From Collimonas sp. OK242 (GTDB lineage Bacteria > Pseudomonadota > Gammaproteobacteria > Burkholderiales > Burkholderiaceae_D), in the NCBI RefSeq assembly GCF_900107095.1, contig NZ_FNOR01000003.1, positions 124,001 through 188,000 of the forward strand: DNA of 64,000 nucleotides. The letters run 5' to 3'. Below, one piece after another: positions 26,027 through 35,422 of the stretch. A model generated the notes under the pieces. The model was given only the letters and a program-made list of their open reading frames with translations. It did no database searches and was not told where the DNA came from. How positions within the stretch are numbered: position 1 is the first letter of the stretch; the number at the start of each line of letters is the position of its first letter. The position numbers were made by a program, and so were the translations under genes.

Positions 26027-26953
26027 TCACTTCGCCGCCTCGCCAAGCACCAGAGACGCCGCCAGACGCCCGACTTCCGCCAGCGCAGCGTCGCGGGTGG
26101 CGGCTGATGCCTTGGTCCCGGTCAAATAAGCAGTAACCACTAACGGGGCGCGGTCAGGCGGAAACAGAATGCCGATATCGTTGGTTGTGCCATGGACGCC
26201 CGAACCGGTCTTGTCCGCCACGCGCCAGCCGGCCGGCAGGTATGCTCGCAGGCGCTGGTCGCCGGTCGTATTGGCCAGCAACCAGTTTGTCAGCTGCTGG
26301 CGCGCATCGGCAGACAGGGCAGTTCCCAGCACCAGCTGGCGCATGGTAGACAGCATCGCGTTGGGTGAAGTAGTGTCGCGCGGATCGCCGGGGCTCGCCT
26401 GGTTGAGTTCCGGTTCGATGCGGTCGAGCCGGGTCACTTGGTCGCCCAAGGAGCGGACGTAGGCCGTCAGATGAGCCGGGCCGCCTAAGCTGTGCAGCAA
26501 CAGATTGGCTGCGGTGTTGTCGCTCAGCGTGATGGCGGCTTCGCACAACTGCGCCACCGACATGCCGCCGGCGCCGGTATGTTTCTCGGTAGCGGGTGAA
26601 TAGGCAACCAGATCGGCAGCATCGTAGCGGATGCGCCGCGTCAGTTGTTCCTGCCCTCGGTCCACCCGTTTCAGGGTCAGTCCCGCAGCCAGCAACTTGA
26701 AGGTGCTGCACATTGGAAAACGTTCGTCGCCGCGGTAGGCATGGGCTTGTCCGTTGTGAGTATCAAGGACGGCGACGCCGAGGCGGCCACCGCTTCTGGC
26801 TTCGATTTCGCGTAATTGCCGGGCGACCGGATCAGAATCGAATGCAAGTTTGATAACATTGCCAGCATAGGCCCAGGATTTCTGTGTGTAACTACCTAAA
26901 GCCAGTGCACCGAGAGCTAGTCCCAGATTGCCTGCAAACTGTCGTCGTTTCAT
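26027..26953 (-). CDS. Class A beta-lactamase, Tat-exported
   Basis: The 308-residue serine hydrolase opens beta-lactam rings in the periplasm. The N-terminus MKRRQFAGNLGLALGALAL has a twin-arginine signal. Active-site motifs: MCSTFK (Ser83, Ambler 70, preceded by a cysteine as in CTX-M and PenA types), SDN (144-146, Ambler 130-132), EPELN (Glu180, Ambler 166) and KTGSG (248-252, Ambler 234). No cysteine follows KTGS, so the disulphide of the SME/NMC-A carbapenemases is absent. The gene has a GAGGA ribosome-binding site and is divergent from an ampR-like regulator 115 bp away, the usual layout for inducible enzymes such as Burkholderia PenA. Spectrum cannot be predicted from sequence alone. 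Confidence 0.93.
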   Translation of the reverse strand: MKRRQFAGNLGLALGALALGSYTQKSWAYAGNVIKLAFDSDPVARQLREIEARSGGRLGVAVLDTHNGQAHAYRGDERFPMCSTFKLLAAGLTLKRVDRGQEQLTRRIRYDAADLVAYSPATEKHTGAGGMSVAQLCEAAITLSDNTAANLLLHSLGGPAHLTAYVRSLGDQVTRLDRIEPELNQASPGDPRDTTSPNAMLSTMRQLVLGTALSADARQQLTNWLLANTTGDQRLRAYLPAGWRVADKTGSGVHGTTNDIGILFPPDRAPLVVTAYLTGTKASAATRDAALAEVGRLAASLVLGEAAK

Positions 26954-27068
26954 GTTTTTCCTCTACATTTGAATGAACACGGCGCCACGATAACGTCGCC
27001 AAGCTTATTGTTCAAGCTACAATATCCAAGTCAAATCATAAGAAAAACTATGTCATCTGGAGAATTAC
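26954..27068. promoter_or_regulatory. Divergent beta-lactamase/ampR control region
   Basis: The 115-bp spacer between the two starts should hold both promoters and the LysR-type operator. A partial dyad AAGCTTATTGTTCAAGCT (27001-27018) lies in the middle and is a candidate AmpR site. This is inferred from layout, not from a matched consensus. Confidence 0.4.
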
Positions 27069-27929
27069 ATGCATCTTCCCTTGAACGCATTACGCGCTTT
27101 CGAAGTCTCGGCACGCTTCCTTAGTTTCACCCGCGCCGCTTCCGAGCTGAATGTCACGCAAGCCGCGATCAGCCAACAGGTGAAGAATCTGGAGGAGCGG
27201 ATGGGCGTACAGCTGTTCCGCCGGCTGCCGCGCGGGTTGGCGCTGACTGCCGAGGGCATCGCCCTGCTGCCGGTTTTGGCGGAATCTTTCAGCCGCATCG
27301 GCTCGGTCCTGGAACAATTCGGCGACGGCCGCTCGCGCGAAGTGCTGACCGTAGGCGCTGTCGGCACATTTGCCGTCGGCTGGCTGATCCCGCGCCTGCG
27401 CGATTTCCAGCAAGCCCATCCTTTCGTCGATTTCCGCTTGTTCACCAACAATAACCGCGTCGATATCGCCGGCGAAGGGCTCGACTACGCGATTCGCTTC
27501 GGCGACGGCGCATGGCATGCAACCGAAGCCGAAGCCTTGCTGGCTGCGCCGCTGTCGCCGATGTGCTCGCCAGCAATAGCATCGTTCCTACGAGATCCAA
27601 GCGACCTCGCCAGGCAAATATTACTGCGCTCCTACCGGACCGAAGAATGGGCCGCCTGGTTCGCCGCAGCGGACTTGCCCAGCCCTGTGCTCAGAGGCAC
27701 CGTGTTCGATTCTTCGCTCACCATGGCCGAAGCAGCGGCACAGGGCGCCGGCGTAGCCCTGCTGCCAGCCCGCATGTTTACCCGCGAACTGCAACACGGC
27801 CGCCTGACACGCCCGTTCGACATCGAGATAGCCAGCGGCAGCTACTGGCTGACGCGCCTCAAATCCAAGCAAGTCACCCCCGCAATGCAAGCCTTCAGAG
27901 AATGGCTACTCCAAACCGCCAAGCAGTAA
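27069..27929 (+). CDS. ampR: LysR-type regulator, AmpR/PenR-like
   Basis: The 286-residue DNA-binding regulator controls the adjacent beta-lactamase in response to cell-wall fragments in the family model. The N-terminal helix-turn-helix contains ALRAFEVSARFLSFTRAA and VTQAAISQQVKNLE (residues 7-50). The effector domain has VGTFAVGWLIPRLRDF, LFTNNNRVDIAGEGLDYAIRF and the AmpR-characteristic GAWH, PLSPMC and GSYWLTRLKS segments. Similarity to Citrobacter AmpR is evident along the whole length. The start follows GGAG. The REP-like palindrome at 27936 lies just after its stop. Confidence 0.9.
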   Translation: MHLPLNALRAFEVSARFLSFTRAASELNVTQAAISQQVKNLEERMGVQLFRRLPRGLALTAEGIALLPVLAESFSRIGSVLEQFGDGRSREVLTVGAVGTFAVGWLIPRLRDFQQAHPFVDFRLFTNNNRVDIAGEGLDYAIRFGDGAWHATEAEALLAAPLSPMCSPAIASFLRDPSDLARQILLRSYRTEEWAAWFAAADLPSPVLRGTVFDSSLTMAEAAAQGAGVALLPARMFTRELQHGRLTRPFDIEIASGSYWLTRLKSKQVTPAMQAFREWLLQTAKQ

Positions 27930-27935
27930 TCCCAA

Positions 27936-27997
27936 AATTAATTCGACTCTGACCCCAATTAATTTCAAAATCAATTGGGGTCAGAGTCGAATTAATT
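27936..27997. repeat. REP-like perfect palindrome (GGGGTCAGAGTC type)
   Basis: Two 25-bp perfect inverted arms (27936-27960 and 27973-27997), containing GGGGTCAGAGTCGAATTAAT, are separated by 12 bp. It lies seven bases after the ampR stop and before the convergent LD-carboxypeptidase stop, where it can end both transcripts. Sequences with GGGGTCAGAGT are widespread in proteobacteria and often linked to REP-associated tyrosine transposases; no such gene is in the window. Confidence 0.8.
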
Positions 27998-28003
27998 GCG
28001 TGA

Positions 28004-29433
<1,430 letters not shown>

Positions 29434-29436
29434 CTA

Positions 29437-29886
29437 TCAACGGTCTTCGGAAATTTCGGCCCAGCAATTGGGCGTTTCATGCAACACCAGTTTTTGCAGA
29501 TGCAAGCCGGTGCCGTAGTGATCCTTGTAGGCCGCCTTGAGGATATCGTAGGCGGTGCGCGCCAGGTTCTCGACGGTCGGGATACGATCGATGATGACGG
29601 TCTTGTGATCCGGCAGGGTCGCCAGGAAATCGCGTACTGCCATGTCTTTTTCGTAGACCAGGAAAGCGTGATCCCACACGTCCACCAGATGCTGTTTCGC
29701 CAGCGTCTTGATGTCGGAGAAATCCATGATCATGCCGTTGTCGGAGCTGCCTTCGACTTCAATCACCGCGCCGACCAGGGTAATTTCCAGCGTATAGCGA
29801 TGGCCGTGCAGATTGCGGCACTGGCTCTTGTGATCGGGAATCCGGTGTCCGGCGTCGAATTCCAGTTTGCGGGTGATGGTAAGCAT
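29437..29886 (-). CDS. queD: 6-carboxy-5,6,7,8-tetrahydropterin synthase
   Basis: QueD turns 7,8-dihydroneopterin triphosphate into 6-carboxytetrahydropterin, the second step of queuosine/7-deazaguanine synthesis. The 149 residues show zinc ligands His14, His27 and His29 (NLHGHR), nucleophile Cys23 and the WDHAFLV segment. It is followed by tadA and preceded by queE, so the run queE-queD-tadA makes tRNA-modification enzymes. QueC is not in the window. Confidence 0.94.
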   Translation of the reverse strand: MLTITRKLEFDAGHRIPDHKSQCRNLHGHRYTLEITLVGAVIEVEGSSDNGMIMDFSDIKTLAKQHLVDVWDHAFLVYEKDMAVRDFLATLPDHKTVIIDRIPTVENLARTAYDILKAAYKDHYGTGLHLQKLVLHETPNCWAEISEDR

Positions 29887-29913
29887 AGGTAATCGGTACT
29901 TTATAAAATCGGT

Positions 29914-30549
29914 TCAGGGAATCTGCAGCAGCTTGTGGGTCTGCAAGCTCAGCTTCCATTTCGGGTTGCGCTTGCAAGTCTCAATCGCCAGCGCCAGATT
30001 GTGCGCCAGTTGCGGGCCATCCATGGCCTGTACATAGAAATGTTCGAAATCAAGCGATTCGTATGCCGCCAGCGATTGGCCGATTTGCGGAATCACCACC
30101 TTCAATTCATTGCCCTTGCGCAGCTTCAGCACCGAACCCATCTTTGGACTAACGCAAATCCAGTCTATGCCCGGCGGCGGCAACAACGTGCCGTTGGTTT
30201 CGATCGCGATTTCAAAACCGGCCGCGTGCATGCTGTCGATCAGCGCAGCATCGAGTTGCAGCAGCGGCTCGCCACCGGTGAACACCACGAACTTGCTGGC
30301 GGCGTAAGTCTCCGGCCAGAGCGCATTGATGGCGCTGGCGAGCGATGCGCTATCCTTGAACTTGCCGCCGCCCTCGCCGTCGGTGCCGACGAAATCGGTA
30401 TCGCAGAACTGGCAGACCGCCGTGCTGCGGTCTTCTTCGCGGCCGGTCCACAAATTGCAGCCGCTGAAGCGACAAAACACCGCAGGGCGGCCGGCATGCG
30501 TGCCTTCGCCTTGCAGCGTGTAGAAAATTTCTTTGATGCTATAGGTCAC
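29914..30549 (-). CDS. queE: 7-carboxy-7-deazaguanine synthase (radical SAM)
   Basis: QueE rearranges 6-carboxytetrahydropterin to 7-carboxy-7-deazaguanine. The 211-residue protein binds its [4Fe-4S] cluster through Cys31, Cys46 and Cys49: the first spacing is 14 residues instead of the usual three, a known variant of Burkholderia-type QueE. FTGGEPLLQ (near 88) contacts S-adenosylmethionine. It is the first gene of the queE-queD-tadA run. Confidence 0.93.
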   Translation of the reverse strand: MTYSIKEIFYTLQGEGTHAGRPAVFCRFSGCNLWTGREEDRSTAVCQFCDTDFVGTDGEGGGKFKDSASLASAINALWPETYAASKFVVFTGGEPLLQLDAALIDSMHAAGFEIAIETNGTLLPPPGIDWICVSPKMGSVLKLRKGNELKVVIPQIGQSLAAYESLDFEHFYVQAMDGPQLAHNLALAIETCKRNPKWKLSLQTHKLLQIP

Positions 30550-30993
30550 GGTGCTTCTCGCATATGTTCATCAGTCGGGAACGAGGCAATTCGTCGCCGG
30601 CCGGCCTGGCGACGCTTGAATGTTATTCCGCAACGGGTAATTCTCAATCAATTATCAGTTGTTTCTCGCCTCTGCATATCCGCATGGATATCAGGCATAA
30701 ATTAGGCTCAATACGGTCAATACTCGCAGCTTTCCGTCATTTTCACTATCAAAAATGAAGGCTGTTACGGTGTGGGAGATAGGTCGATTTGCGGGGAAAC
30801 CGCATTTCTGCCGCAATTATTAATGAGAAGATGCCGAGCAGATGCCGACCCAACCTTGTATTTTAACGCAAAAAGACCGTTTCCGCGATGCGAGGGCTGC
30901 ATCTGATAGGCGCAACACCGTATTTCTTAGTAACTCTTCAGCGCATGCGTTGTGCCGGTCAATTGCCATCGAAAGTGGTTTACAGCTCGCATA
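30550..30993. other. Intergenic region, no gene seen
   Basis: This 444-bp stretch lies between queE and thpR, both on the minus strand. Short open frames here have no coding character. A small GC dyad CGTCGCC (30592-30598) / GGCGACG (30608-30614) is present without a T run. A preQ1 riboswitch before queE was looked for by eye and not recognised. Confidence 0.4.
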
Positions 30994-31572
30994 TCAGGAT
31001 AAAAGCGACCACCGCGCCAGCGGCACATGACGTGTCCGGCCAAGCAGGCTATGCATCAGGACAAACTCGCTCACTGTCCAACGGATGGGTTCAATCGTTC
31101 CCGGCGGAACAAAGCGATTGTCGTACAACAAAGTAACGTGGGGGGTGTAGTGCGAATTTGCGACCGCGAGTCCGGCTTTTTGCAGCGCCCTGTCGAGGGT
31201 CTGCTGAAACGTAGTCAAGGCGGCGACGCCGTCGTCGCCCAGCAAGACCAAAGGACGGTTACGCGGCCTGCCGTGAAAACTCATCGCGCGGTCGAACGTA
31301 ACGTCGAACGGTGCAGCCCTGACACTTGCCGCCGCCTTTATCGCCGCGGCGACGATGTCTTCCGGCACGCCTATGTAATCACCCAAATAGCTCAAGGTGA
31401 CATGCAAGCGGCTGACTCCGATTGAGCGGCCCTTCAACTCATACATATCGCGCAGGAGCTCCCGCTGCCGCGCGATGCTTGCCGCCGCATCCGGAGTCGG
31501 GATGAGCGCAAAGAACAGGCGGTCGGTGGGGTGCGGCGCGTTGAAGCCTGGTAGAAAAAACTGTTCAGGCAT
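30994..31572 (-). CDS. thpR: RNA 2',3'-cyclic phosphodiesterase (2'-5' RNA ligase family)
   Basis: The 192-residue protein is of the 2H phosphoesterase superfamily. Both HxTx motifs are visible: HVTL at residues 57-60 (RLHVTLSYLGD) and HVTL in YTPHVTLLYD near 144. Members hydrolyse 2',3'-cyclic phosphates and can ligate tRNA halves through 2'-5' bonds in vitro. It is a single gene; its stop lies 444 bp before queE. Confidence 0.88.
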   Translation of the reverse strand: MPEQFFLPGFNAPHPTDRLFFALIPTPDAAASIARQRELLRDMYELKGRSIGVSRLHVTLSYLGDYIGVPEDIVAAAIKAAASVRAAPFDVTFDRAMSFHGRPRNRPLVLLGDDGVAALTTFQQTLDRALQKAGLAVANSHYTPHVTLLYDNRFVPPGTIEPIRWTVSEFVLMHSLLGRTRHVPLARWSLLS

Positions 31573-31815
31573 AGGGTGATTGCATCCGGGAGGCGGACGG
31601 CGGCAAATGAAAAAGGGCTTTCAGTTTACGCCTTTCCTGCAAGACGGGCGCTAGCCAGGGTAATGCCCCCAGTTCAGTATAGATACGGTTCCAGCTACGA
31701 GACAAATTAGACGACTGCCCATCGGATTGGTGCACCAGTCCAAATTCAGATAGCGGAAGTTGAGACCGCCAAGCTTCGCATGCAACGGCTGTACTACCAT
31801 CAATTCAGGCTGGCA
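31573..31815. other. Intergenic region, no gene seen
   Basis: The stretch upstream of thpR holds its promoter. The following part, from 31816, is similar to the region downstream of guaA and is listed separately. Confidence 0.4.
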
Positions 31816-31970
31816 ATACCATCCGGAATAGATTCCCGGGCGTCATTGGCGCGCCAGCCAGCGCCGAACCAGAAAACAAAAAAGCCCACGTTTACGCGGG
31901 CTTTGGAGCATTCGCCACTTATGCACAGTCGCGAGCGCCAAACCTCAGATCACTCCCGCTCAATTATCAT
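31816..31970. repeat. guaA-end footprint A (att-like copy, distal)
   Basis: The segment is similar to 35423-35577, the true guaA 3' end and its flank. It has ATACCATC, CCAGCCA-CGCCGAACC, a terminator hairpin (31881-31904, AAAGCCC-CG / CGCGGGCTTT) and then TCACTCCCGCTCAAT (31950-31964), the complement of the last codons and stop of guaA. Similarity stops just past this core, where guaA coding sequence would begin. This is the pattern left by site-specific integration into the guaA 3' end. Confidence 0.65.
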
Positions 31971-31977
31971 TTTTTTG

Positions 31978-32262
31978 TTAGTGAGCTTTGACATGCCTAT
32001 GTGTTTTTGCCTTACCCGCTGTTTTGTGAGCTAAAGCCTTTTGGCTTTCGCGGTCCGCTGAACGCTGCAATCCCTTGTCACGGTCAACCGCATTAATCCC
32101 ATTTGTGTTTTTCAGGCCTTCACTACTGATGTGCTGTGAAGACGTGCTGCCGAAATGCGCACCACCACCTCCTACTCCTCCTCCTCCATTGCGCGCAAAG
32201 GTGGCAACGCTGGCAGTGGTCAAAAGAATGGCGGCACCGATAATGCATGCGTTTTTAAACAT
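31978..32262 (-). CDS. Small secreted Gly-rich protein, unrecognised
   Basis: The product has 94 residues from the ATG at 32262, which follows GAGGA; an upstream extension is unlikely. It has a signal peptide (residues 1-23, FKNACIIGAAILLTTASVATFA), then a glycine run (NGGGGVGGGGAHFG) and a Lys/His-rich tail (HKTAGKAKTHRHVKAH). Probably periplasmic or secreted. It ends 14 bp from the guaA-end footprint A and so lies just inside the putative insertion. Function unknown. Confidence 0.55.
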   Translation of the reverse strand: MFKNACIIGAAILLTTASVATFARNGGGGVGGGGAHFGSTSSQHISSEGLKNTNGINAVDRDKGLQRSADRESQKALAHKTAGKAKTHRHVKAH

Positions 32263-32626
32263 GATTTTCCTCTTTGATGAAGTTGAGTCGTCTTGCAGAC
32301 ACCTTCGAATAAGCGGGGAGATTGGCATCAGGCACACTTATTTTGCTGGCACTACAGTTCCATTAGCGCTCAAATTCAACGTGAAGTGGACGTATTAAGT
32401 GTATTAGATGTATCGAATTGTTTCCACACTACGCACTTTGCCGCATGGAACGATATCCTTTGCCGCCGGTCATAGTCATCATGCAAGCGGCATTGCAGAA
32501 ACATGGTATTTGTAAATCATTGTAAATTACTACAAACCGATTACGAATACCGGCAACCGACCTGATCAATATGCCGGGATGAGCGCGCTCATAAAAAATT
32601 GATCATTCAAGCAAAGGAAAAAAACC
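32263..32626. other. Divergent intergenic region in the accessory segment
   Basis: This is an AT-rich spacer between the Gly-rich protein and the small lipoprotein, presumably with a promoter for each. A direct repeat TGTAAAT occurs near 32512 and 32521. No gene was found. Confidence 0.35.
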
Positions 32627-32794
32627 ATGAAAAAAATTTTTGCATTGTTCGGTTTTGTCGCATTTTCGTTACAGGGCTGTGCTGTCTACGGGCCGGATTT
32701 CCCTGGCGTCATCGTAGCGCCAGAAAGTCGCGGACAAGGCGGCCCCGGTAATGGATTCTGCCCGCCAGGGCAAGCCAAGAAAGGCAACTGCTAA
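32627..32794 (+). CDS. Small lipoprotein (55 residues), unrecognised
   Basis: A short frame with AAAGGAAA upstream of the ATG. The signal peptide MKKIFALFGFVAFSLQGC ends in lipobox LQGC (Cys18), so the mature part is a 38-residue lipid-anchored peptide with VYGPDFPG, a Gly-rich middle and a C-terminal CPPGQAKKGNC bounded by two cysteines. No family is recognised. Its signal and lipobox make it a likely true gene despite its size. It is 137 bp before the DUF4382 lipoprotein on the same strand. Confidence 0.6.
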   Translation: MKKIFALFGFVAFSLQGCAVYGPDFPGVIVAPESRGQGGPGNGFCPPGQAKKGNC

Positions 32795-32930
32795 ACACTC
32801 AATAAGGACGATCGCTCGGCTGGAGGTCAGGACGGTCGTGACGACCGCGGAAGATTTGGAGCGCTAACTACCTTATGGGCTGCACTTAATGCGCAACATA
32901 CCCAGCATCCATTAATAACAAGGAGATATC

Positions 32931-34145
32931 ATGAAAAATCCTTTACGCACGTTATGCTTATTCGGCGCGATGTCGACTGTGGTATTACTCGCGGCCTGTG
33001 GCGGTGGCGGTGGTGGCGGCGGTACCCCGGCGACCGGAACCTTGGGTGTGGCGATGACCGATGCGCCGTCCTGCGGATTTGATGCGGTCAACGTCACCGT
33101 TGACAAAGTGCGCGTGCATCAAAGCGCAACTGCCAGCGAAAACGATGCCGGCTGGACGGATATTACGCTTAACCCCGCGCGCAAAATCAATCTTCTTAAT
33201 CTGACCAACGGCGCTCTGGAAGACTTGGGTCAGACACCTTTGGCGGCAGGTCACTATACGCAGTTGCGCTTGGTGCTTGATCCGAATACCGGAGCCGGCC
33301 TCGCCAACTCGGTGATTCCATCCGGCACAAACACGGAAATTTCGCTCGATACGCCAAGTGCGGTACAAAGCGGCATCAAGCTGATCAACGAATTCGACGT
33401 CGCGTCTGGACAACGCACGGATCTGGTACTCGATTTCGATGCCTGCAAATCCGTTGTGACCAAGGGAAACGGACAATATGCATTGAAGCCCGTGATCAGC
33501 GTGATTCCCACGGTTGTGAACGGCATCGACGGTTTCGTCAACCCTGCCTTGCTGAATAACCACGTCATGGTATCGGCGCAGCAGAATGGTACAGTGGTGC
33601 GTTCTACGACACCGAATGCCACGACCGGAGAGTTTTTCCTGGCACGTCTTGTGCCGGGCAACTATGACGTCGTGATCACCGCGGACAACCGTGCAACAGC
33701 AGTCATTGCTACCGTGCCGGTTGCCAGCACCACCAGCACGGTCGTGGTCAGCAGCAATAGCACGCCTATCGATTTGCAATTGGCGGCCACGCCTCCAAAC
33801 GCCATCAGCGGCACCATCACATTAAATCCGGTCAGCACAACGGCAGTGGCCTTTGCCGCGGCCAAGCAAAGCTTCGCGGCCGGCCCTACGGTGACGGTTA
33901 AATATCAGGGTGCTGACGTGGCAAGTGGCGCATATACCTTATCAAACCTGCCCTCAGTGGCGCCGCAGCTTGGTCAATATACCGCGGCGTTGCCGATCAT
34001 GTTTGCAACGCAGTCAAACACCACTCCCGGCACTGGCAAGTATGTAGTTGAAGCCTCGGCGGTTGGTTATGTAACTCAATCGAATCTATCGGTAAACGTC
34101 ACGACGACTAGCCAGTCCGCTATCAACTTCACGCTGACGCCTTAA
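32931..34145 (+). CDS. DUF4382-domain lipoprotein
   Basis: The product has 404 residues. The signal peptide with lipobox LAAC (Cys23) is followed by a poly-glycine linker. Residues about 36-200 match the DUF4382 pattern (GTLGVAMTDAPSCGFDAVNV, then KINLLNLTNGALEDLG). The rest has two carboxypeptidase-regulatory-like beta-sandwich segments (near 205-270 and 285-404). It is likely anchored in the outer membrane, facing periplasm or outside. Domain function is unknown. The start follows AAGGAGA. It is the largest cargo between guaA-end footprints A and B. Confidence 0.8.
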   Translation: MKNPLRTLCLFGAMSTVVLLAACGGGGGGGGTPATGTLGVAMTDAPSCGFDAVNVTVDKVRVHQSATASENDAGWTDITLNPARKINLLNLTNGALEDLGQTPLAAGHYTQLRLVLDPNTGAGLANSVIPSGTNTEISLDTPSAVQSGIKLINEFDVASGQRTDLVLDFDACKSVVTKGNGQYALKPVISVIPTVVNGIDGFVNPALLNNHVMVSAQQNGTVVRSTTPNATTGEFFLARLVPGNYDVVITADNRATAVIATVPVASTTSTVVVSSNSTPIDLQLAATPPNAISGTITLNPVSTTAVAFAAAKQSFAAGPTVTVKYQGADVASGAYTLSNLPSVAPQLGQYTAALPIMFATQSNTTPGTGKYVVEASAVGYVTQSNLSVNVTTTSQSAINFTLTP

Positions 34146-34162
34146 CCGCTCCTGCAGGAACC

Positions 34163-34191
34163 CAGCGCACACTCTTGAAAAGTGTGCGCTG
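34163..34191 (+). terminator. Stem-loop after the DUF4382 gene
   Basis: A perfect 11-bp stem CAGCGCACACT (34163-34173) / AGTGTGCGCTG (34181-34191) lies 17 bp after the stop. It lacks a long T run, so termination is probable rather than certain. Confidence 0.55.
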
Positions 34192-34211
34192 TTGGCGAAA
34201 GCGGAATCAAG

Positions 34212-34310
34212 AAACAAAAAAAAGCCCGCATTTATGCGGGCTTTCAGGCATTTTTTACTTCTGAGTACTAGTGAGTGCCAGACATCAGATCATTCCCACT
34301 CAATTATCAA
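34212..34310. repeat. guaA-end footprint B (att-like copy, middle)
   Basis: It has a terminator hairpin (34221-34244, AAAGCCCGCA / TGCGGGCTTT), then CAGGCATTTTTTACTT shared exactly with the true guaA flank, and TCATTCCCACTCAAT (34290-34304), the complement of the guaA end with one change. After the core it reads TATCAA, like copy A (TATCAT), not the guaA coding sequence. Upstream of the hairpin it has no similarity to A or C. Confidence 0.65.
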
Positions 34311-34728
34311 TTAGGTTCTAACAGCCAGTATTTCCGCTGCATTTCAGGGGAGAATTTTGGTGAATACCATGAAAAATACCATTCCCCAAAAAGCAGCTAC
34401 CTCCGTGCAGCAGGTATTATCCTGCTAGTTCGGAAAACCTCAAATCTTCGATGAGCACGATCAATTAAGTGGCCAATAGAACGGGGATTCCAAGGGCAGG
34501 TATGTGGCGTTGGCCAGCCATTCCAAATTTGATTCGTATTTTTTTTCAAACTCCACACTCCCAGATCACGATGATGTTCCATCCACTCTGGTAAGAACTT
34601 GCATGTGTTGTTCGCCTCGAATGGCGCTCCCCTCAAATTTCCTCAACCATTTCTCCCGATTTGTTCCAGGCATAATCGCGTATCTACATGCTGAATGTTG
34701 ATGCCAAAAACGGCCATGCACAAATATG
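34311..34728. other. Accessory stretch without a confident gene
   Basis: Between footprint B and the 166-residue gene. A 79-codon frame on the minus strand (34397-34636, with LKKNTNQIWNGW) and an overlapping one (34566-34751) exist, but neither has a ribosome-binding site or a known domain. Could be a decayed gene or non-coding. Confidence 0.35.
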
Positions 34729-35229
34729 TCACTTACATCCAGACATTCCATCTCTTAGCGCTAAAGAAAACACATAGTAACTTTCGTTCCGATTTTCATC
34801 GGACATGAATGCGAGACTCCCGAGGACTCCTCTTTTGCAATAATCTTCGCCATGAAAGTCGTTATCGTAGATAGATCTAATATCACTGTGGTAAATCCAG
34901 CCATTTTTTAAAAGCTGTTCTCTGTAATGATATAAAACCTTTTCTTGCGGCACGCGCGCAAGATATTCCGTAGCCATTGACAGTACACCGATTTTGTCAG
35001 TTATCTTTAGGCCATAGGAATAGCCTTCCGGAAAAGGTTGAATCCTTTGGAATTCGGACAGAACTGCTTCCCGAACTGCTTTATCCGCACCTAACTTCGG
35101 TCCAAACAACAAAAACAAACCCCAGGCAGCGAAAATACCAATGACCCAAAAATACCAAATACGCATACGTTCATCATCGCCAATATTATTGAGCGCCTCA
35201 GAGGAAAAGAAAAACCGTCGCCACTTCAT
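34729..35229 (-). CDS. Membrane-anchored hypothetical protein in the guaA-end insertion
   Basis: The product has 166 residues with one membrane segment (residues 24-42, IWYFWVIGIFAAWGLFLLF) and a C-terminal domain probably outside the cytoplasm, with GWIYHSDIRSIY and DYCKRGVLG. No family is recognised. Base composition is clearly more AT-rich than the neighbouring core genes, consistent with transfer. AGGGGTG precedes the ATG. It follows a 39-residue frame by three bases. Confidence 0.6.
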   Translation of the reverse strand: MKWRRFFFSSEALNNIGDDERMRIWYFWVIGIFAAWGLFLLFGPKLGADKAVREAVLSEFQRIQPFPEGYSYGLKITDKIGVLSMATEYLARVPQEKVLYHYREQLLKNGWIYHSDIRSIYDNDFHGEDYCKRGVLGSLAFMSDENRNESYYVFSLALRDGMSGCK

Positions 35230-35232
35230 TAT

Positions 35233-35352
35233 TCACCCCTGATCTCTTTCATTTTTTTTTGCCATAAGTTGTCGCGCCGCCCCTTCCATCTCAGCCAATT
35301 CCGACTTGGATAATCCCTTATAAATCAAACGGGTAATTACAATCAGTACCAT
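35233..35352 (-). CDS. Possible small protein (39 residues)
   Basis: The frame begins MVLIVITRLIYKGLSKSELA and ends three bases before the ATG of the 166-residue gene, suggesting coupling. A short hydrophobic start is followed by a charged helix. No ribosome-binding site is clear and no family recognised. It could equally be leader sequence. Confidence 0.3.
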   Translation of the reverse strand: MVLIVITRLIYKGLSKSELAEMEGAARQLMAKKNERDQG

Positions 35353-35422
35353 GAACACAGAAGATCACGTGGCATGGTATCAGGGGTGGCTCATAGCATC
35401 GGCTTGGATAATACCACCAGAT

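Noticed and set aside
30550-30700. preQ1 riboswitch ahead of queE
   Set aside because: No short hairpin with A-rich tail of the class I type was seen near the start.
30842-31136. Small genes upstream of thpR
   Set aside because: Two short overlapping plus-strand frames run into or across the thpR 3' end and have no ribosome-binding site or coding character.
31780-32034. 84-codon frame across the guaA-end footprint A and the similar 80-codon frame at 35469
   Set aside because: Their likeness to each other (KTKKPTFTRA / KAKKPAFTRA) comes from translation of the shared terminator and guaA end, not from a protein family.
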